A stretch of DNA of 30,000 nt from Prorocentrum cordatum (Eukaryota; Sar; Dinophyceae; Prorocentrales; Prorocentraceae), in assembly GCA_963575745.1 (NCBI GenBank), contig CAUYUJ010013803.1:259427-289426 (forward strand), given 5' to 3'. Below the pieces are notes generated by a model that was given only the letters and a program-made list of their open reading frames with translations, was not told where the DNA came from and did not search any database. Below are positions 18,561 to 27,689 of the stretch, one piece after another. Position 1 is the first letter of the stretch, and every line of letters starts with the position of its first letter. Position numbers and translations under genes: made by a program.

Positions 18561-18699
18561 ATCCTCGTCTTCCCGGCGAGAGCGCCGGGGGCGCCGCTAG
18601 GGGGGTCCAGCGCCGATCCAAGAGAAGTCCCCGCGAAGTTCCGAAAGGTGAGGCCATGCGGGTCGCGCACACGTGCGCCCTGAGCCCCCTTCTCTTCAT

Positions 18700-18955
18700 C
18701 ATATTCCTCATTCTCCCCCTATTCCTCCTCCTCCAGCCCCTCTCCTCCTCCTAGCCCCTTCTCCTCATCCTCCTCCTCAAACTCCATCCTCACCCTCCTC
18801 CTCCTCATCCTCCTCCTCCTCCTCCTCCTCCTCCTCCTCCTCCTCCTCCTCCTCCTCCTCCTCCTCCTCCTATGCTCCTCTTCCTCCATATCCTCCTCCA
18901 CCTCTTCCTCCTCCTCCTCCTTCTGCTCCTCTTCCTCCTCATCCTCCTCAAAGAG
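18700..18955. repeat. (CCT)n microsatellite block
   Basis: Imperfect pyrimidine-rich sequence with a pure core at about 18806-18870. Confidence 0.93.
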
Positions 18956-18963
18956 TGCCCTTT

Positions 18964-19253
18964 GGTGCGCGGCTTTTTGAAGGCCGCCGGGGGCCACCTC
19001 GGCTACACGCACAAGAGGGGCTCTGGGTACCCGTCGGTCGGAAGAAGTGGATAGAAACATGGGGTAGGGAGGCGTTGAAATAGATCGGGCTTCCGTCCGC
19101 CACCTGAAAAGAAAGGAAGAGGGAAAAACGCTCGACTCTTGAAGTAGGAGGGCGGCGAACGTACATTTTGATCTGGGAATCCAGAACAACATACTTTTCA
19201 ACGAACGGTTGTAGGAGTGACCTCTGGTGCGCGGATTTTTGAAGGCCGCGGGG
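18964..19253. repeat. 28-bp direct repeat pair
   Basis: ggtgcgcggctttttgaagg and its near copy lie at 18964-18991 and 19226-19253, bracketing the 174-bp dispersed repeat at 19033-19206. On the minus strand both encode the peptide pattern GLQK.AHQR.L. Confidence 0.7.
19033..19206. repeat. Dispersed repeat, copy 1
   Basis: Starts gtcggtcggaagaagtgg and ends tttcaacga. A diverged copy lies at 24194-24356 in the same orientation, with small indels. No protein domain is recognised in either. Confidence 0.85.
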
Positions 19254-19395
19254 AGGCCAACACACAAGCGCACACGACGCTACTATCGCGCCGCACTCGG
19301 CGACCCGGGGCTCCAGTGGGCGGGCACCGAAGGTCACTCTGGATAAGGGTCACTCTTGCCCACTGGGCGCTGAGACATGCAGATTGTCTGCACTG

Positions 19396-19406
19396 GTCTC
19401 CTCCTC

Positions 19407-19437
<31 letters not shown>

Positions 19438-19500
19438 GCCCCCCCCCCCGCCTCCCCCATCCCTCCTCCTCCTCCTCCTCCTCCTCCTCCTCCTCCTCCA
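19396..19500. repeat. (CCT)n tracts around a C-rich core
   Basis: Two pure CTC runs (about 19398-19428 and 19464-19499) are separated by a run of mostly C. Confidence 0.92.
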
Positions 19501-19666
19501 CAATGACTGAATATGAATACTACTCTCTTCTCTCCCCTGCGTCTGTGGCGGAATCTGTCTCGCAGTGTTCGGCTACCCCTCGCGTATTGTTTTAACACGA
19601 TGTCGGCGAGTTGGGTTTTCGTTTGTGCTTATTTTCAAAATACTGCTCTCGCTGAGGCGCTGGCCT

Positions 19667-19839
19667 CATTTTCGAGCTTCCGCTCATTCCGAATCGTGCT
19701 CCCACTGCAACGCTGGCTTCATTTCCGCGGTTCCGCTCATTCCGAATCATGCTCCCACTGCAGCGCTGGCCTTATTTCCGCGCTTCCGCTCGTTCCGGAT
19801 TCGTGCTCCCGCTGCAGCGCTGGCGTCATTATTTCCAGC
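19667..19839. repeat. 53-bp tandem repeat, about three units
   Basis: Units start at 19667, 19720 and 19773 and share ttccgctcattccgaat and gctcccactgcagcgctgg. A partial unit follows at 19826. Because 53 is not a multiple of 3, the array is unlikely to be a coding repeat. Confidence 0.85.
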
Positions 19840-20140
19840 GACATGCCACGGCATGGTTTCCGGTCCTTCCAAATAGGACCCCAAAACTAGAAAATGTCTC
19901 CCCGAAGCAACAATCGGAAGTGATTGCACATTCGGTGCCGATTCGCTGATTCTTTGGACCGCAGAAGCCCCCCCCCGCTTTGGGGCGTCAGGCTACGCGT
20001 TGATCTTCAACACCATGCTATGCCATGTAACGCTATGCCCTGCTACGACATCCGACTGTGCGAATAGACAGGAGATCTACGCCATGGTAAGGGATAGGAG
20101 GGAGGGTTAGGACGTCAGATATGACGCGAGCGCACCCAGC

Positions 20141-20306
20141 TTGTCCTCCTCCTCCTCCTCCTCCTCCTCCTCCTCCTCCTCCTCCTCCTCCTCCTCCTCC
20201 TCCTCCCTCCTCCACCCTCCTCTTCCCCCTCCTCATCCTCCTCCCCCTCCTCCTTCTCCTCCTCCTCCTCCTACTCCTCCTGCCTCCGCCTCCTCCTCCT
20301 CCTCCA
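20141..20306. repeat. (CCT)n tract, left border of module A
   Basis: A pure CTC run to about 20205, then imperfect CCT-rich sequence up to the start of module A. Confidence 0.93.
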
Positions 20307-21180
20307 TTCCGTTTCCTTATAAATAGCTTCTCCCTGTCGCACCCCGAGGCCAATGTTTAGGGCGGGCCGGGCGTTTCGCCTGAGACTTCCTCACCATGTA
20401 TGACTCTGAAGCTAAAAATTTGGCCACAGCTTCAAAGATGGAGGGTCGGTGGTTTGCAAAATATGGCTGTCGCCATGGCGCGGCGCACATTCTTTGTGAA
20501 AAGTTGCAAAAGCTTTATGGATTGAGGGCGGGTCGTTTTCAAAATGTGGCTCTCGCCTCAGCGCGGCGCACATTCGTTTTTCAAAAAAGGCAAGAGCTTC
20601 ATGTATTGAGGGTGGGTGGTTTTCAACATGTGGCTCTCGTTTTGGCGCGGCGCACATTCGTTTTGAAAGTGTGCAAAAGCTTCATGGATTGAGGGCGGGT
20701 CGTTTTCAAAATGTGGCTCTCGCCTCAGCGCGGCGCAGATTCGCTTACAATATTTGCAAGAGCTTCAATGATTGAGGGCAGGCCGTTTTCAAAATGTGGC
20801 TCTCGCCTTAGCGCCGCGCGCGTTCGTTTGCAACATGTGCAAGAGTGTCACGGATTCCCATCATCAACGTACCAGAATTGTGTCTTTGGACGGATTCAGG
20901 ATTGTGAGGGTTCGACAGTTATGCTGACTCGCTGTGTTGAAGCCCCAGGAATGGAATTCTGGTACGATTCAGGATCGTCAACACGCAACAGTCAGGTTGA
21001 TCCGTGGCGTTGAAAGCCCGCGAACAATGTTTTGGCATGCTTCAGGGTCTTCAAACGGCTGTTTTCCAACGCGGCTGTTCCCCCGATGGAAATGAACCGT
21101 TGTAGGAGCCTTTTGAAGAGGGAGCTTGAAGAGAGGGTTGATTCCAGCATCGTTGATGACTCTGGGGTTTACACTGGACC
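20307..21180. repeat. Repeat module A with five 83-bp tandem units
   Basis: It begins near the shared segment gtcgcaccccgaggcca and ggcgtttcgcctgagac. Five units follow, starting at 20441, 20524, 20608, 20691 and 20774, each with gagggcgggtcgttttcaaa, tgtggctctcgcc, a GCGCGGCGC core and caagagcttca. A unique tail contains gattcaggatcgtcaacacg and ggaaatgaaccgttgtagga. It ends at another CCT tract. A second copy lies at 24887-26099. Confidence 0.88.
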
Positions 21181-21260
21181 TTCTCCTCCTCCTCCTCCTC
21201 TTCCTCCTCCTCCTCGTCCTCCTCGTCGCCCCACCTCCTCCTCTTCCTCATCCCTACAAG
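21181..21260. repeat. (CCT)n tract, right border of module A
   Basis: Short imperfect CCT/CGT-rich tract directly after the module tail. Confidence 0.85.
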
Positions 21261-21555
21261 TCCATCCTCTTTCCCCCGTGGCCAGTTCGGCTCGGGCCAT
21301 TCGACGAGGAGCTGGGTCGGAGGTCGTGCGGCTGCGCGCGATGGCCCACCCCCACACACAGGATGGCAGGCTGGCCCCCAGCAGGCAGCGTTCGAGCCCA
21401 AACATGCTCGGGTCGTGAAAATCACGACGGGAGTTGTTTTGGTTTGGTCGTACTGAACCTTTGAAGGCCCTCGCCTGGCCCCGGGACCGCAAAAAAAGCC
21501 TGACGAAAGATCCAACCATATGCTGCTGTGAGTATAAATTGTGAATATATTATTC
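21261..21555. other. Unique spacer; no gene seen
   Basis: No open frame with a recognisable domain and no repeat that I can match elsewhere in the window. Confidence 0.4.
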
Positions 21556-22608
21556 GGTGGTGCTCCCTGTCGGGCCACAAAACGCTGTACTGGGTGGGTG
21601 AAACGCAGGGAGCAATTGCCGTGTTGGGTGGTGGCGGACGCATGCGGGCGGTGCCACTGGGACCTTCCGTGGAGCTCCCTGTGGGGCCACGAAACGCTGT
21701 ACTCGGTGGGCGAAACGTAGGGAGCAAGGGCTGTGCTGGGTGGTGGCGGACGCATGCGGGCGGTGCCACTGGGACCTTCGGTGGAGCCCCCTATGGGGCC
21801 ACGAAACGCTGTACTGGGTGGGTGAAACGCAGGGAGCAAGGGCTGTGCTGGGTGGTGGCGGACGCATGCAGGCGGTGCCACTGGGACCTTCCGTGGAGCT
21901 CCCTGTGGGGCCGCGAAACGCTGTAATGGGTGGGCGAAACGCAGGGAGCAAGGGCTGTGCTGGGTGGTAGCGGACGCATGCGGGCGGTGCCACTGGGACC
22001 TTCCGTGGAGCCCCCTTTATGGGGCCACGAAACGCTGTACTGGGTGGGCGAAACGCAGGGAGCAAGGGCTGTGCTGGGTGGTGGCGGACGCATGCGGGCG
22101 GTGCCACTGGGACCTTCGGTGGAGCTCCCACGAAACGCTGTACTGGGTGGGTGAAACGCAGGGAGCAAGGGCTGCGCTGGGTGGTGGCGGACGCATGCGG
22201 GCGGTGCCACTGTGACCTTCCGTGGAGCTCCCTATGGGGCCACGAAGCGCTGTACTCGGTGGGTGAAACGCAGGGAGCGCGGGTTGTGCTGGGCGGTGGC
22301 GGACGCATGCGGGCGGTGCCACTAAGGGCTTCGGTGGAGCTCCCCATGGGGCCACGAGGCGCTGTGCTGGGTGGGTAAAACGCAGGGAGCAAGGGCTGCG
22401 CTGGGTGGTGGCGGACGCATGCGGGCGGTGCCACTGGGACCTTCCGTGGAGTTCCCTATGGGGCCACGGAACGCTGTACTCGGTGGGTGAAACGCAGGGA
22501 GCGCGGGTTGTGCTGGGCGGTGGCGGACGCATGCGGGCGGTGCCACTAGGGGCTTCGGTGGAGCTCCCTATGGGGCCACGAGGCGCTGTGCTGGGTGGGT
22601 GAAACGCA
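21556..22608. repeat. 112-bp minisatellite, nine units plus a partial tenth
   Basis: The marker ggacgcatgcgggcggtgcc starts at 21636, 21748, 21860, 21972, 22086, 22189, 22301, 22413 and 22525, giving steps of 112, 112, 112, 114, 103, 112, 112 and 112. The last four units alternate between two variants (agcgcgggttgtgctgggcgg and gcgctgtgctgggtggg), a 224-bp higher-order repeat. Since 112 is not a multiple of 3, each unit shifts frame, yet the minus strand has almost no stops in any frame; the long Pro/Ser-rich frames there are by-products. Confidence 0.95.
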
Positions 22609-22670
22609 TGGAAAAGGGAGGAGGGAGGAGGAGGGGGGAGAGGAGGAGAAGAGGAGAGGAACGCGGGGAC
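22609..22670. repeat. Purine-rich (GGA)n tract
   Basis: gaggagggaggaggaggggg-type sequence directly after the 112-bp array. Confidence 0.85.
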
Positions 22671-23685
22671 CGTCTCTTCAAAACGAGGACCCAACACCAC
22701 AGGATGGTTGGGGAAAAGACTCGGGAGAAATGACCGGCCCTGGGGGGAGGGTCGGGACTCCTGGGACCCCGTATACAGAGCATCAAGACCTCGCATGTCT
22801 GGGGGGGGTCGCAGCACTGTTTGCGCATGCGAGCGGCGCAGAGGACATCTCGACCCGCCGCAGCTGCGCGATCGCGGCAGCAGCGGTTCGGGCCGCGGTG
22901 CGGGCAACCGCTGAGCAGCAGTGCGCCGAGCCAGCGACCGAGCGCTTGGAAGAGGCGCTCAATACCATCGAGCTGTGCCCTCGAACGGAAAGTCGACGGT
23001 CAGTGAAGTTCAGGAGGTGCTCACAAGGGCCGGCACTGAGACCCTGGCGAATCGGGTGGGCAGACTTTCCGAGGAGCGCCCACGCGCACCCCGACACAAT
23101 GCTCGTTGAGGACATCAAGGGTGCGCTCAGCGGCTTTTCTCAGGAGGAGCAGGCCCAGACGGCGGAAATGCCCACGATGAAATAGAATAGGCAGTTTGAG
23201 AAGGACCATCAGGACCCAAACAGTAAGCTGTAGACAACGATCGTCCTGCAAATCGAGGAGTTCCCTAACACATCATTCATGGCGGTGATCATGGGGGCGG
23301 GGGGAATGGGCGAATCAGAAACGCATCTAGGAAAGTACCAGTGACAAAATGTCCATGTGCGGTAAAGGCATTGTCACTGAGTCCCAGAGCGATGCTGAGG
23401 CGGCCATGCCCATGCACGTAAACGCGGAGGGCAACGCGAAGCAGGTCTCGTCAGCAGTGCACAGTCTCTCGCCTCTGTAAGACCCAATTAGCTCATAGCT
23501 CAAAAACGCTCTGGCAAAGGGCATGCAGGGCCTTCAGATTTGCCGAGCATCTTACTAGCTAAATGGGAGAATACAAAGAAGTGAGCTGAGCAAGTGCTTC
23601 CTTATCGCCCTTCAAGAATGGCTTAGGCGAGTGATTACTGACAAAGTTTGTATCCTCACTCTTCTCAAATTTCCTCGTCACCTCC
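22671..23685. other. Non-repetitive stretch with possible decayed coding sequence
   Basis: On the plus strand short, sensible-looking peptide segments occur in changing frames: about 22990-23070 (SEVQEVLTRAGTETLANR), about 23095-23184 (DTMLVEDIKGALSGFSQEE), 23230-23330 (EEFPNTSFMAVIMGAGGMG) and 23349-23480 (GIVTESQSDAEAAMPMHV). Stops separate them. I do not recognise the family. It may be a relic of a gene or element, or chance. Confidence 0.3.
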
Positions 23686-23752
23686 CCTCCTCCTCCTCCT
23701 CCTCCTCCTCCTCCTCCTCCTCCTCCGCCTCCTCCTCCTCCTCCACCTCCCT
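23686..23752. repeat. (CCT)n tract
   Basis: Pure CTC run of about 14 units followed by imperfect CCT/CCG. Confidence 0.93.
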
Positions 23753-24193
23753 CAGCGTGCAGGGCGTCAGATCGGCGCAGCTGCTTCGAATGTGGAACGG
23801 TGGTGGTGTGACGCAGGATGGTCATAACGGGTGCGGCAAAATCCGGAGAGACCAGCCTCCAGTTTACCCACCCTCCCAACAGATCCTCCTCCCCCCACCA
23901 CCTGATCAGAATAGTCAGGCGGACTTGCTAGCCGCGTCGGGTGCATCAAGATCGAGTATGGGGGGGGATGCCGTGGAGGAGAAATGCAGCGCCTACGCTG
24001 AAAAAAACGATAGGCAACATACGATGACCCCAGTCTCGAAGTGCTATCTCTTCATGGGCCCGGGTTGAGTTTCTCGATCTCAACGCGCAGCCAGGAGTTC
24101 GAGAACTCCTATCGTCGGCTACCCCCCACCTCGCCTCGCCTCGCCTCGTGCCGGCCCCCCACCCTCCCTGTTCTCCTAGACGCCTCCCTACAT
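23753..24193. other. Spacer; no gene seen
   Basis: No recognisable coding region. A cctcg pentamer is repeated about four times near 24127-24148. Confidence 0.4.
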
Positions 24194-24356
24194 GTCGGTC
24201 GGAAGAAGTGGGTAGACACATGAAGTAGGAAGGCGTTGGAAGTAGATTGGACTTCCGCCCGCCCCCTGAAGAGGGACAAGCGGTCGACTCTTGAATAAGT
24301 AGGCGCCTAGGATAGATTGCGATCGGGGGATCCAAACGTACCTACTTTCAACGACT
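24194..24356. repeat. Dispersed repeat, copy 2
   Basis: Same orientation and ends as 19033-19206 (gtcggtcggaagaagtgg to tttcaacga), diverged by substitutions and small deletions. Confidence 0.85.
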
Positions 24357-24502
24357 GGCGTGTACTCCATGTGCCAGGCCCTTGGGCAGCAAGAAGCTGC
24401 ACGTGAGGGCAGCAAGGGCCATGCTATTCTCGGGCAGCGGGCGAGCGGGCTCGCACTTATATCCAAGCATTTTTTCAATCAAAGCAAGCAGCGCCGCGGG
24501 CT

Positions 24503-24572
24503 CGACGACGACGACGACGACGACGTCGACAGCAACGACGACGACGACGACGCCGACGCCGACTCTCACTCC
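24503..24572. repeat. (GAC)n microsatellite
   Basis: cgacgacgacgacgacgacg with a gtcgacagcaac interruption. It is the only GAC-type trinucleotide tract in the window. Confidence 0.9.
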
Positions 24573-24761
24573 CCCTGCCCTCGAGGGGTCTCGCGATCTG
24601 CTTCTGACTGCGTGCGCACCCGCACGCGAGGCTGCACGGTGCGCAGCCTCGCTCGACCTCGTCGCGCGCAGTCGGTGATCGCTCGAGGCAAGTGTCCATT
24701 GCACGGTAGGGCACGACACAGACCACGCGCAGTGCCGATTCTGAGTATGATTATGGTTCCA

Positions 24762-24886
24762 TCTCCTCCTCCTCCACCTCCTCCTCCTCCTCCGCCTCCC
24801 CCTCCTCCTTTTCCTCCTCCTCCTTTTCCTCCTCCCCCTCCTCCTTTTCCTCTTCCTCCTCCACCACCTCTTCCTCCCCCTCCAGT
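24762..24886. repeat. (CCT)n/(TTCCTCC)n tract, left border of module B
   Basis: Imperfect pyrimidine-rich tract directly before the second copy of the 83-bp module. Confidence 0.9.
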
Positions 24887-26099
24887 CCTTTCCCTTCTGA
24901 ATAACTCCTCCCAATCGCACCCCGAGGCCAGTCGGAAGGGCGGACAAGGCGTTTCGCCTGAGACATCCTCGCCATTTCTGAGCCTGAAGCTTAAACATTG
25001 GCAACAGCTTCACAGCTGTAGGGCGGGTGGTTTTCAACATGTGGCTCTCGCTTTAGCGCCGCGCGGATTTGCCTTAAACAGTTGCAAGGCTTTCACGGAT
25101 CGAGGGCGGGTGGCTTTCAACATGTGGCTCTCACATTAGCGCAGCGGGCATTCGCTTGAAACATGGGCAAGAATTTCGCGGATTGAGGGCGGATGGTTTA
25201 AAAAAGGCGGCTTTTGCCTTAGCGCCGAGCGCATTCACTCTAAAGAAATCCAAGAGTTTCGCGGAGTGAGGGTGGCTTGTTTTCAACATGTGGCTCTCGC
25301 CTCAGCACCGCGCGCATTTGCTGTAAAGTTGGGAGATTCACGGATTGAGGGCGGGTGGTTTTCAATATAAGGTTCTCGCCTAAGTGCCGCGCGCATTATT
25401 TATGTTGTTCTTTACGGAGCTGGAGATGGGAGCGGGCAACGATAGTATACACGACTCAGTTTCGTCGCAAGGCTGTCCTGCGAACGTGGCCGAAACTCCG
25501 GCCAGGGGTTCGAGCAAAAACGAGTTCGGCCCACGCCACGATTACGTTGCTGCGTGCTTGCTGTAGGCGCCGGCTGGGGCGGAAAGACCCTGTCGCCCCT
25601 GGGACGGACAGACGCAAACAAAAGTAGCTACCTGTGATAAGTATTGCCCGGGAGAGCGGTCGAGGAGAAGGAGGAGGAGGAGAGCCACATCAGGCACGCT
25701 CGTTATAAACATTGGCAAGAGCGTTGCGGAGTGAGGGCGGGTGGTTTTCAACATGTGGCAATCGCTTTAGCGCCGCGCGCATTCGTTCAAAAAAATTATG
25801 TTCTGGAGCGATTAGGAAGTGCCAGGGCGCAACAGGTAGGTTGATTCGCGGTGTTACAGTCCCAAGAAGGGCGTTCTGGCATGATTCAGGATCGCCAAGA
25901 CGCAACAGTCAAATGAACTCGTGGCGTTGACATCCTGAGAACGGTGCTTGGAATGCTTCAGGGTTTTCACACGGTTGTCCCCCAACGGGACAACTCCCGC
26001 AGTGGAAATGGACTCCTGTAGGGGCCTAGGCAGAGGGACCTTGGAAGGAGGGTGTGCTCAAACTTCGTTGATGGGCCTTGGGTTTGTACTGGTCCGCCT
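24887..26099. repeat. Repeat module B with 83-bp units and an internal insertion
   Basis: Same start (atcgcaccccgaggccag, ggcgtttcgcctgagac) and same tail (gattcaggatcgccaagacg, ggaaatggactcctgtaggg) as module A. Unit starts are 25018, 25102, 25185, 25268 and 25347. The fifth unit is interrupted after gccgcgcgcatt at about 25397, and the array resumes at about 25706 with cattggcaagagcgttgcgg and a unit at 25733. The roughly 310-bp interruption contains no recognised gene. Confidence 0.87.
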
Positions 26100-26290
26100 C
26101 GTCCTCCTCCTCCTCCTCCTCCTCCTCCTCCTCCTCCCCCTCCCCCTCCCCCTGATCCTCCTCTTCCTTCTCCTCCTCCTCCATCCATTCCCCCCCTCCT
26201 CCCCCTCCTCCCCCTCATCCTCCCCCTCCTCCTCCATCCCCTCCGCCCCCTCCTCCTCCCTCTCCTCCTCCCTCTCCTCCGACTTTTAGA
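26100..26290. repeat. (CCT)n tract, right border of module B
   Basis: Pure CTC run at about 26106-26135 followed by CCCCCT/CCTCC-rich imperfect sequence. Confidence 0.92.
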
Positions 26291-26415
26291 CCCCCCCCCG
26301 AGCCTGGGTCGGCGTCGCCCCCTCCATTCGCTGGAGCCGCGGGCGGAGGCGCGGGCGTCGGGCCCCGCGCGGGGCGCGCGGGGGCGGCAGAGGCGGCCGC
26401 CAAGGGTAGACCCGC

Positions 26416-26597
26416 AATCCTCGATCCTCGACCCTCGATCCTTGATCCTCGACCCTCGATCCCCGATCCCCGACCCTCGATGCTCGATCCTCGATGCTCG
26501 ACCCTCGACCCTCGACCCTCGATGCTCGACCCTCGGTCCTCGACCCTCGATCCTCGTTCCGCGATCCTCGATCCTGGACCCTGGCTCCTGGATCCTA
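26416..26597. repeat. 7-bp minisatellite (TCGAYCC)n
   Basis: About 25 imperfect copies of cctcgat/cctcgac, with occasional gctcgat and cctggat variants. Any frame through it yields a heptapeptide repeat (for example SSILDPR on plus, SRIEDRG on minus), so the open frames crossing it are not evidence of a gene. Confidence 0.92.
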
Positions 26598-26689
26598 GGC
26601 CGAGGGCAAGGGGGTGGCGGCCGCGGTGGTCCGCGGGAATGGCCCACTGCCCCGCCCCCAGATGGAGTTTCGTCGTCGTTGTCGGCCTC

Positions 26690-26945
26690 AGGAGGAAGAG
26701 GAGGAGGAGGAGGAGGAGGAGGAGGAGGAGGAGGAGGAGGAGGTGGAGGAGGTGGAGGAGGAGGAGGGGGAGGAGGTGAGGAGGAGGAGGAGGAGGAGGA
26801 CGAGAGTGAGGAGGGAGGAGGAAGGAAGTACAAGGGAAGAGGAGGGGAAGAAGAAGGAATGGGGGAGGGGGAGGCAGGAGGCAGCTTCAAATGAGGAGGA
26901 GGAGGAGGGGTGGGAGAGGATGAGGGAGAGGATCAGTAGGAGGAC
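26690..26945. repeat. (GGA)n purine-rich tract
   Basis: Pure AGG run at about 26695-26740 and imperfect purine sequence after it. This is the opposite strand polarity to most CCT tracts here. Confidence 0.92.
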
Positions 26946-27210
26946 CGAGAGGAAAAGAAGGATCGACAACAGAAGGATGAGTACAAAAAGAAGAAAGAGG
27001 AGGCAGGAAGCGCATGGTGGCGACTCGAAAAGAAGGTCTCAACTTTGGAACGAAATCCTCCGGTTTCGCCTGTATTTGCCTGACTCGCAAGGTCGGAAAA
27101 CGGATAAAACCGTAATGTCCAAGGTCGTGGGTGCAGAGCGCGAACCCACACCTCCACGGATCCCATGGACGTGTTCTGCTGTTCGCCGCGGGTGGGCTTT
27201 GCGGGCCCCT
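26946..27210. other. Spacer; no gene seen
   Basis: Purine-rich start grading into ordinary sequence. No recognisable domain in any frame. Confidence 0.4.
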
Positions 27211-27297
27211 GCTCCTCCTCCTCCTCCTCCTCCTCCTCCTCCTCCTCCTCCTCCTCCTCCTCATCCTCCTCCTCCTTCTCCTCCTCCTCCTACTGCT
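27211..27297. repeat. (CCT)n tract
   Basis: Pure CTC run of about 16 units, then imperfect. Confidence 0.93.
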
Positions 27298-27372
27298 CGT
27301 CGCTGACATCGACGAGGCCTGGCGGAAACGGCATTTCGCCGAGGTGTGGCGCCTCAGCCATCTGCTGGCCGC

Positions 27373-27400
27373 GGTTAGGGTTAGGGGTTTGGGTTAGGGT
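27373..27400. repeat. Telomere-like patch
   Basis: ggttagggttagggg followed by tttgggttagggt: four consecutive TTAGGG/TTTGGG-like units. It is internal and short, so it is an interstitial patch rather than a chromosome end. Confidence 0.65.
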
Positions 27401-27402
27401 GA

Positions 27403-27670
27403 TGACTATGGGTCGGGGTGGCGGGGGTCGGGTTCCGGAGTCAGGGGGCGGCGTGGCGAAAGGGGGGGAAGCGAGAGGGGGTGCGGCCAAAGGGGGGGAG
27501 GGGGGGGTCGGACCCCACCCACCCCTTTTGAAGGGGGGGGGGTCCCCGACGACGGATCGGGGAAAAGGGGGGAAGGGTGGGGGGGTCCCCGACGACGGTT
27601 CGGGGAAGGGGGGAAGGGGGGAAGGGGGGGGGTCCCCGACGACGGATCGGGGAAGGCCCCCCCCCCTTGG
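27403..27670. repeat. G-run-rich block with three copies of a 30-bp motif
   Basis: Runs of 6-9 G occur throughout. The motif tccccgacgacgg followed by tcgggga starts at 27543, 27586 and 27633 (steps 43 and 47), each preceded by a long G run. The arms tcccccga-like and tcgggga can pair, so each copy is also a short hairpin. Confidence 0.85.
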
Positions 27671-27689
27671 GGAGATCCAGCGGCGCACC

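Noticed and set aside
18184-18683. Long open frames of poly-Leu, poly-Ser or poly-Arg
   Set aside because: They are translations of (CCT)n and its complement; all frames are open because the repeat contains no stop. The same holds at 18.7-19.5, 20.1-20.4, 23.7, 24.8, 26.1 and 27.2 kb.
21556-22608. CRISPR-like regular array
   Set aside because: The whole 112-bp unit is repeated, with no short repeat plus unique spacer structure, and the setting is eukaryotic.
21550-22907. Minus-strand frames of about 276-296 codons with a repeated MAPPACVRHH motif
   Set aside because: They follow the 112-bp minisatellite, which shifts frame every unit; no domain is present and no single frame is favoured.
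26052-26894. Plus-strand 280-codon frame with a heptapeptide repeat
   Set aside because: It is the reading of a CCT tract, a 7-bp minisatellite and a GGA tract in series; a 7-bp unit gives a heptapeptide repeat in every frame.
27373-27400. Chromosome end
   Set aside because: Only about four telomere-like units, internal to the window, followed by more element sequence.
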